In this document: in pieces, positions 12,292 through 19,830 of the stretch
How the letters are laid out: each line of letters begins with the position of its first letter
Position numbering within the stretch: the stretch's first letter is position 1
NCBI RefSeq assembly: GCF_000720325.1
Contig: NZ_JOJM01000044.1
Location: 3,719 to 67,718 of the forward strand
DNA: 64,000 nucleotides
Origin: Streptomyces sp. NRRL B-1347
GTDB lineage: Bacteria > Actinomycetota > Actinomycetes > Streptomycetales > Streptomycetaceae
Direction of reading: 5' to 3'
The notes under the pieces: generated by a model
The model's input: only the letters and a program-made list of their open reading frames with translations
Database searches by the model: none
Told to the model about the DNA's origin: nothing
Made by a program: the position numbers and the translations under genes

Positions 12292-13319
12292 CAGAGCAGC
12301 AGGCCACCGAGCCACAGGCCACCGAGCCACAGGCCACAGAGCCGCGGACATCCGATCCGGAGACCAGCCGCACGGCGATGGTCTTCCCCGGGATGGGGCC
12401 CTTCCGCTTCACCGATGTGGGCGAGTTCCTGCTGACCAACCCCCATGCCCGGCGCCGGCTCGCGATCGCCGACGAGGTGGTGGGGTACTCCGTGTTCGAC
12501 CGGTACCGCCAGTCGGACGCCGACGAGGAGGGGCAGTACACCGCGCACACCCAGATCGCCTTCCTGACCGTCTGCCTCTCCCTGGCCGACTGGGCGGAGG
12601 AGACGCTGGGAGAGCGGCCCGAGCTGTGCGCCGGACCGAGCTTCGGCCAGCGGGCCGCGGTGACCTACGCGGGGTCCCTGCCGTTCGAGGAGACCGTGCG
12701 GCTCACCGCCGAACTGGCGCGCTGCGAGGAGGAGTACTTCCGGCAGGAGCACCGTGACGCGGTCACGCACTGCGTGATCCACACCCCCGAGGAGCGGCTT
12801 CAGGAGGCGCTGGCCGAACTGGACGCCGAGGGGGAGTGGCACGACGTCTCCGGCTACATCGACCAGGGCTTCTACCTCGTGTCCCTGCGCGAGCCCGTGC
12901 TCGACCGGTTCAAGAAGCGGATCGGCGAGCTCGGGGGGTACAACATGTACACCATGTGGCCGCCCGTGCACGCCCCGGCGTTCGGCGCCCTGCGCCGCAA
13001 GGCGGAGGAGGTGCTCGGCACCTTCGAGGTGGCCGACCCCAAGCTGCCGGTCGTCGCCGACCAGAACGGCGAACTGCTGACCGGCGCGGACGGTGTGCGC
13101 ACCATGCTGCTCGACACCTTCGACCACCCGATCCGCTGGCCGGACATGGTGGAAACGATGCGGGAGCAAGGCATCACCAAGGTCTGCATCGCGGGTCCGG
13201 ACAATCTCTTCGGCCGGGTGAACCGTACTGTGGACAACTTCGAGGTAGTGGCCATCGACGCCCGCAAGGCGATGCGCCCGCGGGTCCGGCAGCGGAGCGC
13301 CCGCCGGGCGAGGCGGTGA
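12288..13319 (+). CDS. FabD-like acyltransferase, possible trans-acting starter transferase
   Basis: The start ATG overlaps the ligase stop (ATGA), so the two are translationally coupled. The roughly 343-residue protein has the FabD-type fold pattern: nucleophile Ser in G-P-S-F-G instead of the usual GHSxG, and a His in a PVHAPAF segment where the catalytic His of malonyltransferases lies. The N-terminus is a low-complexity tail of QATEP repeats. Discrete acyltransferases next to adenylating enzymes are known to move unusual amino-acyl starters onto PKS loading ACPs in macrolactam pathways (VinK type). By analogy this one may transfer the acid activated by the ligase to the loading ACP. It could instead be a malonyl-CoA transacylase, but the altered GxSxG context argues for another substrate. 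Confidence 0.8.
   Translation: MTEQQATEPQATEPQATEPRTSDPETSRTAMVFPGMGPFRFTDVGEFLLTNPHARRRLAIADEVVGYSVFDRYRQSDADEEGQYTAHTQIAFLTVCLSLADWAEETLGERPELCAGPSFGQRAAVTYAGSLPFEETVRLTAELARCEEEYFRQEHRDAVTHCVIHTPEERLQEALAELDAEGEWHDVSGYIDQGFYLVSLREPVLDRFKKRIGELGGYNMYTMWPPVHAPAFGALRRKAEEVLGTFEVADPKLPVVADQNGELLTGADGVRTMLLDTFDHPIRWPDMVETMREQGITKVCIAGPDNLFGRVNRTVDNFEVVAIDARKAMRPRVRQRSARRARR
12300..12344 (+). repeat. Three 15-nt tandem repeats coding QATEP
   Basis: The unit CAGGCCACCGAGCCA occurs three times with one change in the last copy. It encodes a flexible N-terminal tail of the acyltransferase and is in frame. Confidence 0.9.
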
Positions 13320-13320
13320 T

Positions 13321-13350
13321 GGTGGGCGCTGCCCCCGGGCAGCGCTCACC
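13321..13350 (+). terminator. Hairpin terminator after the acyltransferase
   Basis: A 13-bp stem (13321-13333 with 13338-13350) with one G-T pair and a 4-nt loop starts 2 nt after the stop codon. The rest of the gap up to 13764 holds the candidate regulator site listed separately and a short RBS-led frame at 13674-13757. Confidence 0.75.
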
Positions 13351-13580
13351 ACGTCAATCAGCGCGGTGACCCCGGAACCGGACACACCCAGAGCTGCTTC
13401 GCGGTCAACGCCACGAAGGGCAGGGCGATACCGACCCATCGAAGTGCGTCTTCCCGCGTGCCGCGCGAAATGACGACGCGTCAACAGCCATTCCCACCTG
13501 ATGCCACTTACCCGTGCGGGTGCAGGGCGGGCAGGTGGGCCATGGCTGTGGTCCGGGCTGGTCGGTGCTGGGCGGCCGTG

Positions 13581-13596
13581 ACCAGCAATTCCCTAG
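13581..13596. promoter_or_regulatory. Candidate PAS-LuxR (PimM-type) binding half-site
   Basis: From memory, PimM-type regulators bind the 16-nt consensus CTVGGGAWWTCCCBAG. Here all ten positions of the right part match (AATTCCCTAG, 13587-13596), while the left part is poor; 12 of 16 match overall. It lies upstream of the monooxygenase gene and the window encodes a PimM-like regulator at 19147-19830. This is an inference from one half-site. Confidence 0.35.
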
Positions 13597-13764
13597 AGTC
13601 CTCTGTCCTCGCTGGTCCGTGTCCCGCACGGCGTGCTGGGCTAGAGGCCGCCCACCCACCACAGGGAGAAACCATGTGTGATGCGCGAGGTCCGGGTTCG
13701 ATACCACGGGGAAGGGCCGGTCGGCCCGCAGCGGGTCCCGGCGCGACGAGGGGATAGGTCCAAC

Positions 13765-15444
13765 ATGCTCCCCACTGCCCTCCACGGGAGTGGCCCGTCG
13801 AACTCTCGAATCACCATGCTCTGCCCCGACTTTCCCTTCGCCTACGACGACTGGCTGCGCCACCCGGCGGGCCTGGGCGGCGTCCCGGCCGACGCTGTGG
13901 GAACCGAGGTCGCGATCGTCGGCGGCGGGATGGCCGGGCTGGTCGCCGCGTACGAACTGATGCGGATGGGACTGCGTCCGGTTCTCCACGAGGCGGGACG
14001 CCTGGGCGGCCGGATGCGCTCCGCCGGCTTCGACGGGTTCCCGGACGAGGTGGCCGAGCTGGGAGCCATGCGGTTCCCGCTCTCGGCCGCCTCGCTGTTC
14101 CACTACGTTCGCATGCTGGGCCTGCGCACCACGCCGTTCCCCAACCCGCTCGGCCCGTCCACCCCCATGACGGTGTTGGACATCGGCGGCGTCAGCCACT
14201 GGGCCCGGACCGAGGCCGATCTGCCGCCCGTCTACCGGGAGGTCGCCGACGCCTGGGACAAGACGTTGCGCGAGCGGGCCGACGTATGGGTCATGCAGGA
14301 GGCGATCCGCACCCGGGACACGGCCACGATCAAGGCGCTGTGGAACCGCCTCGTGCCGCAGCTGGACGACCAGTCCTTCTACGGCTTCCTCAGTTCCACG
14401 CCCGCCTTCGCCTCCTTCCGGCTCCGTGAGCTCTTCGGGCAGGTCGGCTTCGGCACCGGCGGCTGGGACACCGACTTCCCCAACTCGATGCTGGAGATCC
14501 TCCGCGTCGTCTACACCGAGGCCGACGTCGACCAGCAGTCCATCGAGGGAGGCTGCGAACAGGTACCGCTGGGCCTGTGGCGGCACGCTCCCGAGGGCCT
14601 CGCGCACTGGCCGGCCGGTACGTCGCTCGCCACGCTCCACGACGACCGGCCCCGGCCCGCCGTCACCGCGCTGCGTCGCGCGGGGGAGCGTATCGAGGTC
14701 ACCGACGCCGACGGCCGGACGCGCGACTACCGGGCGGTGGTCTTCACCGGGCAGCACCGCCTGCTGAACAGCCGGGTCGCCTGCGACGACGCGCTGCTGC
14801 CCGGGCCGGTCCGGTCGGCGATCGAGCGCACCCACTACATGAGTTCCTCCAAACTGTTCGCGCTCACCGACCGGCCGTTCTGGCTGGACGTCGACGCCGC
14901 GACCGGGCGGGACGTGATGGGGATGACGCTCACCGACAGGCTGCCGCGTTCGGTGTACCTCAACGACTGGGGGCCCGGCCGACCCGGAGTGATGTGTCTG
15001 TCCTACACCTGGAACGACGACTCGCAGCGGGTCGCCGCGTTGTCCGCCGAGGAGCGGTTGGAGGTCGTCCTGCGCTCGCTCGGCGAAATCTATCCGGGCG
15101 TGGACATCCGGTCACACATCATCGCGCCGCCGGTGGCCGTCACCTGGGAGAACGAACCCTGGTTCACCGGAGCCTTCAAGGCCAACCTGCCGGGCCACTA
15201 TCGCTACCAGCGCCGCCTGTTCACCCACTTCATGCAGGACGCGCTGCCTGAGCACCAGCGAGGATTCTTCCTGGCCGGCGACGACGTCTCCTGGACCGGC
15301 GGCTTCGCGGAGGGCGCGGTCACCACGGCCTTGAACGCCGTGTGGGGTGTCGTACGTCATCTCGGCGGCGACTGCCACCCGGCCAACCCCGGGCCGGGGG
15401 ATGTGTTCGCCGAGCTCGCGCCCCTGGAGCTCGACGAGTTCTGA
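13765..15444 (+). CDS. Flavin-dependent L-amino-acid 2-monooxygenase / amine oxidase family
   Basis: The protein of about 559 residues opens with an FAD-binding motif (VAIVGGGMAGL followed by an acidic strand end and GGRM). It carries the ELGAMRFP segment characteristic of bacterial lysine, arginine and tryptophan 2-monooxygenases, in which the Arg binds the substrate carboxylate. A second FAD segment, FFLAGDDVSWTGGFAEGA, is near the C-terminus. These enzymes oxidatively decarboxylate an amino acid to the amide one carbon shorter. In guanidino-macrolide pathways arginine 2-monooxygenase supplies 4-guanidinobutyramide for the PKS starter, and a comparable role fits here, though no amidohydrolase is visible in the window. 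The start is uncertain: ATG 13765 was chosen, but GTG 13678, with a better RBS, would add 29 residues. A strong hairpin follows. Confidence 0.85.
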   Translation: MLPTALHGSGPSNSRITMLCPDFPFAYDDWLRHPAGLGGVPADAVGTEVAIVGGGMAGLVAAYELMRMGLRPVLHEAGRLGGRMRSAGFDGFPDEVAELGAMRFPLSAASLFHYVRMLGLRTTPFPNPLGPSTPMTVLDIGGVSHWARTEADLPPVYREVADAWDKTLRERADVWVMQEAIRTRDTATIKALWNRLVPQLDDQSFYGFLSSTPAFASFRLRELFGQVGFGTGGWDTDFPNSMLEILRVVYTEADVDQQSIEGGCEQVPLGLWRHAPEGLAHWPAGTSLATLHDDRPRPAVTALRRAGERIEVTDADGRTRDYRAVVFTGQHRLLNSRVACDDALLPGPVRSAIERTHYMSSSKLFALTDRPFWLDVDAATGRDVMGMTLTDRLPRSVYLNDWGPGRPGVMCLSYTWNDDSQRVAALSAEERLEVVLRSLGEIYPGVDIRSHIIAPPVAVTWENEPWFTGAFKANLPGHYRYQRRLFTHFMQDALPEHQRGFFLAGDDVSWTGGFAEGAVTTALNAVWGVVRHLGGDCHPANPGPGDVFAELAPLELDEF

Positions 15445-15454
15445 CCCGGGGACA

Positions 15455-15507
15455 CCACGAAGAAGCGGTCCCGTGTGCACCCGGCACACGGGACCGCTTC
15501 TCCGTGG
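15455..15507. terminator. Strong bidirectional hairpin terminator
   Basis: A perfect 17-bp stem (15462-15478 with 15484-15500) extends outward through CCACG and CGTGG. It lies between the convergent monooxygenase and PPTase genes. The remaining stretch to 15738 shows no convincing gene. Confidence 0.8.
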
Positions 15508-15738
15508 CAGATCCGCCGTACGCCCTGTCCCTCGGCCGTCGTCACCGGTGAGCCGGACGTCCTGGACGTGGGTACGGCGGCGGCCGTCCGGCCAGTCGAG
15601 GAACTGGAGGGCGGACACGGCCCCGCCGCCCGTGGTCGCGGCGGAGACCGTGATGGGGGACGGGGGTGGCTCTGGAGCTGCGGGACATGCCGGCATCAGC
15701 TGCCCCGTCTGTGTCTCGGCCGGTGTCTCGGCCCGTTC

Positions 15739-16464
15739 TCAGGCGGGCCGCTCGGTGCCGGAGCCGACCGCGGGGAGCGTCAGGGCGGTGAGCACCATGC
15801 CCTCGCCCACCAGCCACCGGCCCGTCAGGTCCACGGCCCCGCCGTCGGCCGCCCGTATGAGCTCGGGCGGCAGGGGCACCAGCAGCCGGACCGAGAACGT
15901 GCCGTGCTCCATGCCCGCCGCTCCTGGCTCGCGGGCGAAGCGCAGCCGGGCGTCCTCGAAGCCGAGCGGTTTGAGGGTGAGGGGGAACCACACCTTGTAG
16001 ACCGCCTCCTTGGCGCTGAACAGCAAGCGGTCCCAGGGGATGTGGGGCGCCGCGCTCGTCAGCCGGGCTAGGTCGGCCCGTTCCTCGGGCAGCGACACCG
16101 CGTCGAGGACGCCTTCCGGCAAGGGACCGGCCGGTTCGGCGTCGATGCCGAGCCCCGCCAGATCGCGATCGTGGGCGACCGCGGCCACCCGGTACCCGGC
16201 GCAGTGGGAGATCGCGCCGACCACCCCGGCGGGCCAGCAGGGCGCACCCGACGGGCCCGGCAACAGCGGGGCCGCCGTACAGCCGAGCGCCGCCAGCGAC
16301 AGGCGGGCGCAGCGGCGGCCGGTGGCGAACTCCCGTCGCCGCTTGGCCACCGCCCGTGCCACCGTCGCGGCCTCCTCCGGGAACAGCGGCGGAGCCGACA
16401 ACTCGCCGCGCACCTCGGTCACTTCGACATGGTCCGGCAGCAGCCGGCGCATCAGCGGCGTCAT
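15739..16464 (-). CDS. 4'-phosphopantetheinyl transferase, EntD/Sfp type
   Basis: The enzyme attaches phosphopantetheine from CoA to the conserved serine of carrier proteins and so activates PKS and NRPS carrier domains. The 241-residue protein has the family signatures: ISHC in the middle, the Mg-binding GIDAE motif near residue 120, and FSAKEAVYK near 168-176. The length fits EntD-like members. The start ATG at 16464 has GAGGTG at good spacing and overlaps the stop of the upstream metallophosphoesterase (ATGA), so the two form an operon. It could serve the PKS carrier domains here and, because such enzymes are broad, the NRPS at the other end of the window. Confidence 0.92.
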   Translation of the reverse strand: MTPLMRRLLPDHVEVTEVRGELSAPPLFPEEAATVARAVAKRRREFATGRRCARLSLAALGCTAAPLLPGPSGAPCWPAGVVGAISHCAGYRVAAVAHDRDLAGLGIDAEPAGPLPEGVLDAVSLPEERADLARLTSAAPHIPWDRLLFSAKEAVYKVWFPLTLKPLGFEDARLRFAREPGAAGMEHGTFSVRLLVPLPPELIRAADGGAVDLTGRWLVGEGMVLTALTLPAVGSGTERPA

Positions 16465-16901
16465 CGGGCACCTCGCTGGGACAGGGCACCCCGGCGGGGC
16501 AGGGGCTCGCGCAGCAGCGGATCGGGTCGGCCGCGGGCCTGCCACTCGCGCGGGTGGCCCGGAGACACCTCGCGGTGCGGCACTCCGTCGTGCCAGATGG
16601 TGCGGGGGATGTGGAGATGGCCGTAGACCACGGTGGCTGCCCGGTAACGGCGGCGCCAGTGCAGTCGCAGCGCCCACTCGACATCCACGGTCAACTCCCC
16701 GATGTCACCCGCGTCCCCGACGTCACCCGCGACGATCGGCCAGTCGGAGAGGTCGGAGAGGTCGGAGGGGTACAGATCCTTAACGACCGCCCGGTTCTGC
16801 TCGTAGGCGACGTGCAGGTCGCTGACCGCGAAGAGCCGTCTGCCCGTGGGGCCGCGTACTGCTTCGCCGTTGGAGGTCCGCGGATTCGTGGTGCTGGGCA
16901 T
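16461..16901 (-). pseudogene. Metallophosphoesterase with its centre deleted
   Basis: The N-terminal part (SDLHVAYEQNRAVV, then IVAGDVGD) and the C-terminal part (VVYGHLHIPRT, then a PGHPREWQARG-like segment) are those of the Streptomyces metallophosphoesterase often found beside a PPTase. The family is usually about 280-300 residues; this frame has 146. The part that should carry the GNHE metal-binding motif is missing, and the two ends join in frame at VDVEWALR. The join is preceded by short repeats (SDLSDLSDW and GDVGDAGDIGE). The protein is unlikely to be an active phosphoesterase, although translation through it may still be needed because the PPTase start overlaps its stop. The usual length is from memory. 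Confidence 0.75.
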
Positions 16902-17149
16902 GCCGAACTCCTCGCTGCGGGTCCGGCGCCTCGATTCGCGTCCGGCGCTCAGATTTATGCCATCGGCCCACCCGTTCCTTCAACGCGTGACCGGCGTGCC
17001 GGGCCAAGGACGAGGGATTCGCCCAGACTCCCCGACGCGTGACCCCCCTGGACTCACGCGCCCCCGATAGTGGTGTGGTGTCCACCTGAACAGGCAATGC
17101 TCCACGGTCGATACACAGAAGCAAAGAGAGAAAAGGGAATGGAAGCAGC
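16902..17149. promoter_or_regulatory. Divergent promoter region with an inverted repeat
   Basis: This 248-nt gap separates the PPTase operon (leftward) from the type II thioesterase gene (rightward). It contains a perfect 7-bp inverted repeat, CGCGTGA/TCACGCG, at 17036-17042 and 17054-17060 with an 11-nt spacer, which could be an operator. No clear -35/-10 pair was identified. Confidence 0.4.
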
Positions 17150-17923
17150 GTGAGTGTGAGCCCCCAAGACGACGGCCAGTGGTGCCGCCGGTTCCAACCG
17201 GTGTCCCCCGCCGCCCACCGCCTGATCTGCTTCCCGCACGCGGGGGGCTCGGCCAGCTACTACGTGCCCGTCGCCAACGCCCTCGCCCCGCACGTCGACG
17301 TCGTCGCGCTGCAGTACCCGGGCCGCCAGGACCGGCGCAAGGAACCGCTGATCGACGACATCGGCACACTCGCGGACCGCGTGCACGAGGCGCTGCGCGG
17401 CGAGGCCGACCGTCCGCTCACCTTCTTCGGCCACAGCATGGGCGCGCTCGTCGCCTTCGAGGTCGCTCGAAGGTTCGAGCGGGACGGCCGCACGGCCCCC
17501 GTACGGCTCTTCGTCTCCGGCCGGCGGGCCCCCTCCCGCCACCGCGAGGAGAACGTCCACCTACGCGACGACGACGGGGTCATCGCCGAGGTCAAGGCCC
17601 TGAGCGGCACCGACGACCGGGTGCTCGGCGACGACGAACTCCTACGCATGATCCTGCCCGCGCTGCGCGGGGACTACCGGGCAGTGGAGACGTACCGCTG
17701 CCCGCCCGGCGTCACGGTGGACATCCCGGTCACCGCCCTGGTCGGCGACAGCGACGCCAAGACGACGATCGACGAGGCCCGCGACTGGGATCGGCACACC
17801 ACGGCCGACTTCGACCTGCGGATCTTCCCCGGCGGGCACTTCTACCTCAACGAACGCGCCGCTGACGTGCTGAGCGTCCTCGACGAGCACTTCGCGGCGC
17901 TGAGCGTCCCCGACGGGGTCTGA
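17150..17923 (+). CDS. Type II thioesterase (alpha/beta hydrolase)
   Basis: Free-standing editing thioesterases hydrolyse wrongly primed or stalled acyl chains from PKS or NRPS carrier domains. The 257-residue protein has the typical opening RLICFPHAGGSASYY, QYPGRQDR, nucleophile Ser in GHSMG near residue 97, and the C-terminal catalytic His in GGHFYL. The GTG start at 17150 follows GGAAG with 4 nt spacing. It sits on the PKS side of the window beside the PPTase and probably serves the PKS; a second, separate type II thioesterase lies beside the NRPS genes at 57982. Confidence 0.95.
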   Translation: MSVSPQDDGQWCRRFQPVSPAAHRLICFPHAGGSASYYVPVANALAPHVDVVALQYPGRQDRRKEPLIDDIGTLADRVHEALRGEADRPLTFFGHSMGALVAFEVARRFERDGRTAPVRLFVSGRRAPSRHREENVHLRDDDGVIAEVKALSGTDDRVLGDDELLRMILPALRGDYRAVETYRCPPGVTVDIPVTALVGDSDAKTTIDEARDWDRHTTADFDLRIFPGGHFYLNERAADVLSVLDEHFAALSVPDGV

Positions 17924-17984
17924 GCCGGGGCCGGAGCCGTAGTCGGAATGGCACCGGCCGGGCCTCCGGCCTTCCTCTGTCGAA

Positions 17985-18185
17985 CAGGCCCGCGTCCTTG
18001 AGCACGGCGGCGAGCCCCGGGCGGCCGGAGGTCGACATCGTTCGATAACAGCTCGTCAGATGTCGCTCCACCGCCCGCCCGTTGACGCCGAGGGTGTCGG
18101 CCATGACCGGCCTGCGAAGCCGGTCCGGCACCGGGGCGGCCAGTTCCGGCTGCCGGGTCGCGGCCGCCGAGTGCAGCAAGGTCAC
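17985..18185 (-). pseudogene. Remnant of a LuxR-family regulator (C-terminal HTH)
   Basis: Translation of the minus strand gives MADTLGVNGRAVERHLTSC and then YRTMSTSGRPGLAAVL. This aligns by eye with the C-terminal helix-turn-helix of large LuxR (LAL) regulators, which read IAxxLxVxxRTVExHLTxxYRKLGIxGR. The upstream HTH half is degraded and no ATP-binding or sensor part is present. It abuts a KS remnant on the same strand. It is judged non-functional. Confidence 0.6.
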
Positions 18186-18238
18186 CAGCAGCTCCCGCTC
18201 GTCCCTGCGCGCGGTATCCGACCGAGGGGTCGGGCCGA

Positions 18239-18375
18239 CACCTCCAGGGCTTCCTGGGCGAGTTCGAGAACGAGTCGCCGCTGGGAGTCGATGAGGTCCG
18301 CCTCCGGAGGGGAGACCCCGAGGAATCCGGCGTCGAAGCGCTCGACCTCGTCGAGGAACTCACCCCAGCGGCAAG
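18239..18375 (-). pseudogene. Fragment of a polyketide synthase ketosynthase domain
   Basis: The minus strand encodes FLDEVERFDAGFLGVSPPEA followed by DLIDSQRRLVLELAQEALE. This matches the N-terminal KS segment normally read as [20 protein letters not shown] and then [15 protein letters not shown]. Only about 45 codons remain; no start, no active-site Cys and no continuation are seen, and the frame closes at a stop just after. Substitutions at usually invariant positions (MDPQQ to IDSQR) point to long decay. It is a leftover of a lost PKS gene, fused by deletion to a LuxR remnant. The 18376-18773 stretch upstream shows nothing else recognisable. Confidence 0.72.
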
Positions 18376-18773
18376 CCTCTTCAGTGCCCTGAACACACTC
18401 GCCCGAGCCCGTCTCGGTGTCCGTGCCCGCGCCTTAGGTGTCGTTTCTTGCCCTCGGCATGGGACCACAGCGTTCGGCTACCGCATGCACGCCGACGGTG
18501 CGCGTGCCGCCGGCTCTGCACGTCAAGGGCGCATGCACTAAGGCGACCCCTAGAATCCGCCCGGCCCAATGTGCTTCGCGAGGTCTCGGCGTGCCCCGTG
18601 TTTTGGGAAACGACCAGATGTCGCGCCGAGGGTGAAACAGGTATTGCGCACACCCAGGACTTCCTCCTTAATAGGTTCGGCCAGCCCGAAGCGACGGGAG
18701 TTGCATGCCGGGATCTTGGATCGGCACAGGTGGCGATGGACTGGCCGGTTCGGACGAGACGGAGGAACGCTTA

Positions 18774-19085
18774 GTGAGCGCGGAACTCGTGGAAATCCGA
18801 AGAGTCTTGATGAAGCTGCGTGACAGCCTGCACGAGCTGCGGAACGGCCAGGGCGACTCTCCGTACGTGCGCAGGCTGATGAATGATCTGGACCGTTTCG
18901 AGCTGAACATGGAGGACCTCAAATCGCGGGACCAGTTGGCCTCGATGAACGCCTCTGTGGCCACGTTGACGCAGATGGCCGTGGAGAACGTCGCCCGCGA
19001 CGTCGTCCGCGTACAAGAGAGTTTCGACCACAACGTGTCCTGGCACGACGCTGACGACGAGGGGATAGGTGGTCACCGCCGCTGA
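18774..19085 (+). CDS. Small hypothetical protein, mostly helical
   Basis: The 103-residue frame starts at GTG 18774 behind a near-ideal GGAGGAA with 6-nt spacing, which is the main support for a real gene. The protein is charged and predicted helical (repeated L-x-x-L-R and E-L patterns over residues 1-60) with no signal peptide or membrane segment. I do not recognise a family. It converges with the PAS-LuxR gene across a strong hairpin and may belong to the same regulatory locus. Confidence 0.65.
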   Translation: MSAELVEIRRVLMKLRDSLHELRNGQGDSPYVRRLMNDLDRFELNMEDLKSRDQLASMNASVATLTQMAVENVARDVVRVQESFDHNVSWHDADDEGIGGHRR

Positions 19086-19138
19086 GCGGCCGCCCGGCTC
19101 CGCGGCGGCCGCCGGGACCGACAGCCGGGCGGCCGCTC
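19084..19138. terminator. Bidirectional hairpin terminator
   Basis: A perfect 16-bp inverted repeat (19084-19099 with 19123-19138, 23-nt GC-rich loop) lies between the convergent genes ending at 19085 and 19147. Confidence 0.8.
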
Positions 19139-19146
19139 TTCGTCGG

Positions 19147-19830
19147 TCACTTCACGAAGTCGGGCAGCACGCGGGGCGGCCAGCTGCCGACCGTGAAGAC
19201 GCCCATCGCGTAGGCGCGGGAGACCAGCGTGGCGCGGTTGGGCGCCTTGAATCGGCGCAGCATCAAACCCACGTGGTACTCGACGCCCTGGCGGCTCAGA
19301 TACAGGCGCGAGGCCAGCTGGATGGTCGATGCGCCGGTGGCGACCCCTTCCAGGATGCGGGCGTCGAGAGGAGTGAGAAGAGGCGTCGACTTCGCTGCCG
19401 GGGCGGCCTCGGGCAGGTCGTCGTCGGGGGTCATCAGGACGACGACACCTGAGAAGGCGTCCCCCTCACCCTGGATCGCTATGCCTGTTATCTCGGCCGA
19501 GAAGACCCGGTCATCGCCGCGTTTCGCGACCACTTTCTCCACGAATCTTCCGCCATGGCCGTCCGAGAGATGGCTGAAATGCTTGGGCAGGACGTTGCGG
19601 GCGCTCGGGTGCAGTACGTCGTAGATGCTCTGTCCGCAGACCTCCTGTGAGGGACGTGCGACATGACGGAAGAAGTCGGAGTTCGCTGCTTCGATGTTGA
19701 GCTCGGCATCAAGACTTGCCATACAGGTGAAAGGGTGCGGCCCGGTTGTCCGACGATTTCGGTGAACAGTTTTCTGTGCGGGCAAGGGAAGACCGTCGGT
19801 CATGGTCGTTCGGTCGGTGTTCTGGGGCAT
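19147..19830 (-). CDS. PAS-LuxR transcriptional regulator, PimM/NysRIV type
   Basis: The protein has an N-terminal PAS domain starting at MASLDAEL and a C-terminal LuxR HTH. The HTH core (LDARILEGVATG, ASRLYLSRQGVEYHVGLMLR) and the ending WPPRVLPDFVK closely follow PimM-class activators known from polyene macrolide clusters. Those are about 192 residues and start at the equivalent of MASLD (19722 here). I chose ATG 19830 because it has a strong GGGAGAGG site; no such site precedes 19722. This class activates polyketide genes by binding a 16-nt palindrome. The gene is therefore the likely activator of the PKS cluster at the left, with a candidate half-site at 13581-13596. Confidence 0.92.
   Translation of the reverse strand: MPQNTDRTTMTDGLPLPAQKTVHRNRRTTGPHPFTCMASLDAELNIEAANSDFFRHVARPSQEVCGQSIYDVLHPSARNVLPKHFSHLSDGHGGRFVEKVVAKRGDDRVFSAEITGIAIQGEGDAFSGVVVLMTPDDDLPEAAPAAKSTPLLTPLDARILEGVATGASTIQLASRLYLSRQGVEYHVGLMLRRFKAPNRATLVSRAYAMGVFTVGSWPPRVLPDFVK

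Noticed and set aside
15112..15696. Minus-strand frame with SALQFLDWPDGRRRTHVQDV
   Set aside because: It looked gene-like for a short stretch but most of it is antisense to the monooxygenase gene and no start or family could be supported.
17847..18468. Two longer minus-strand frames overlapping the type II thioesterase 3' end
   Set aside because: Only the internal LuxR and KS fragments are meaningful; the rest is shadow or decayed sequence.
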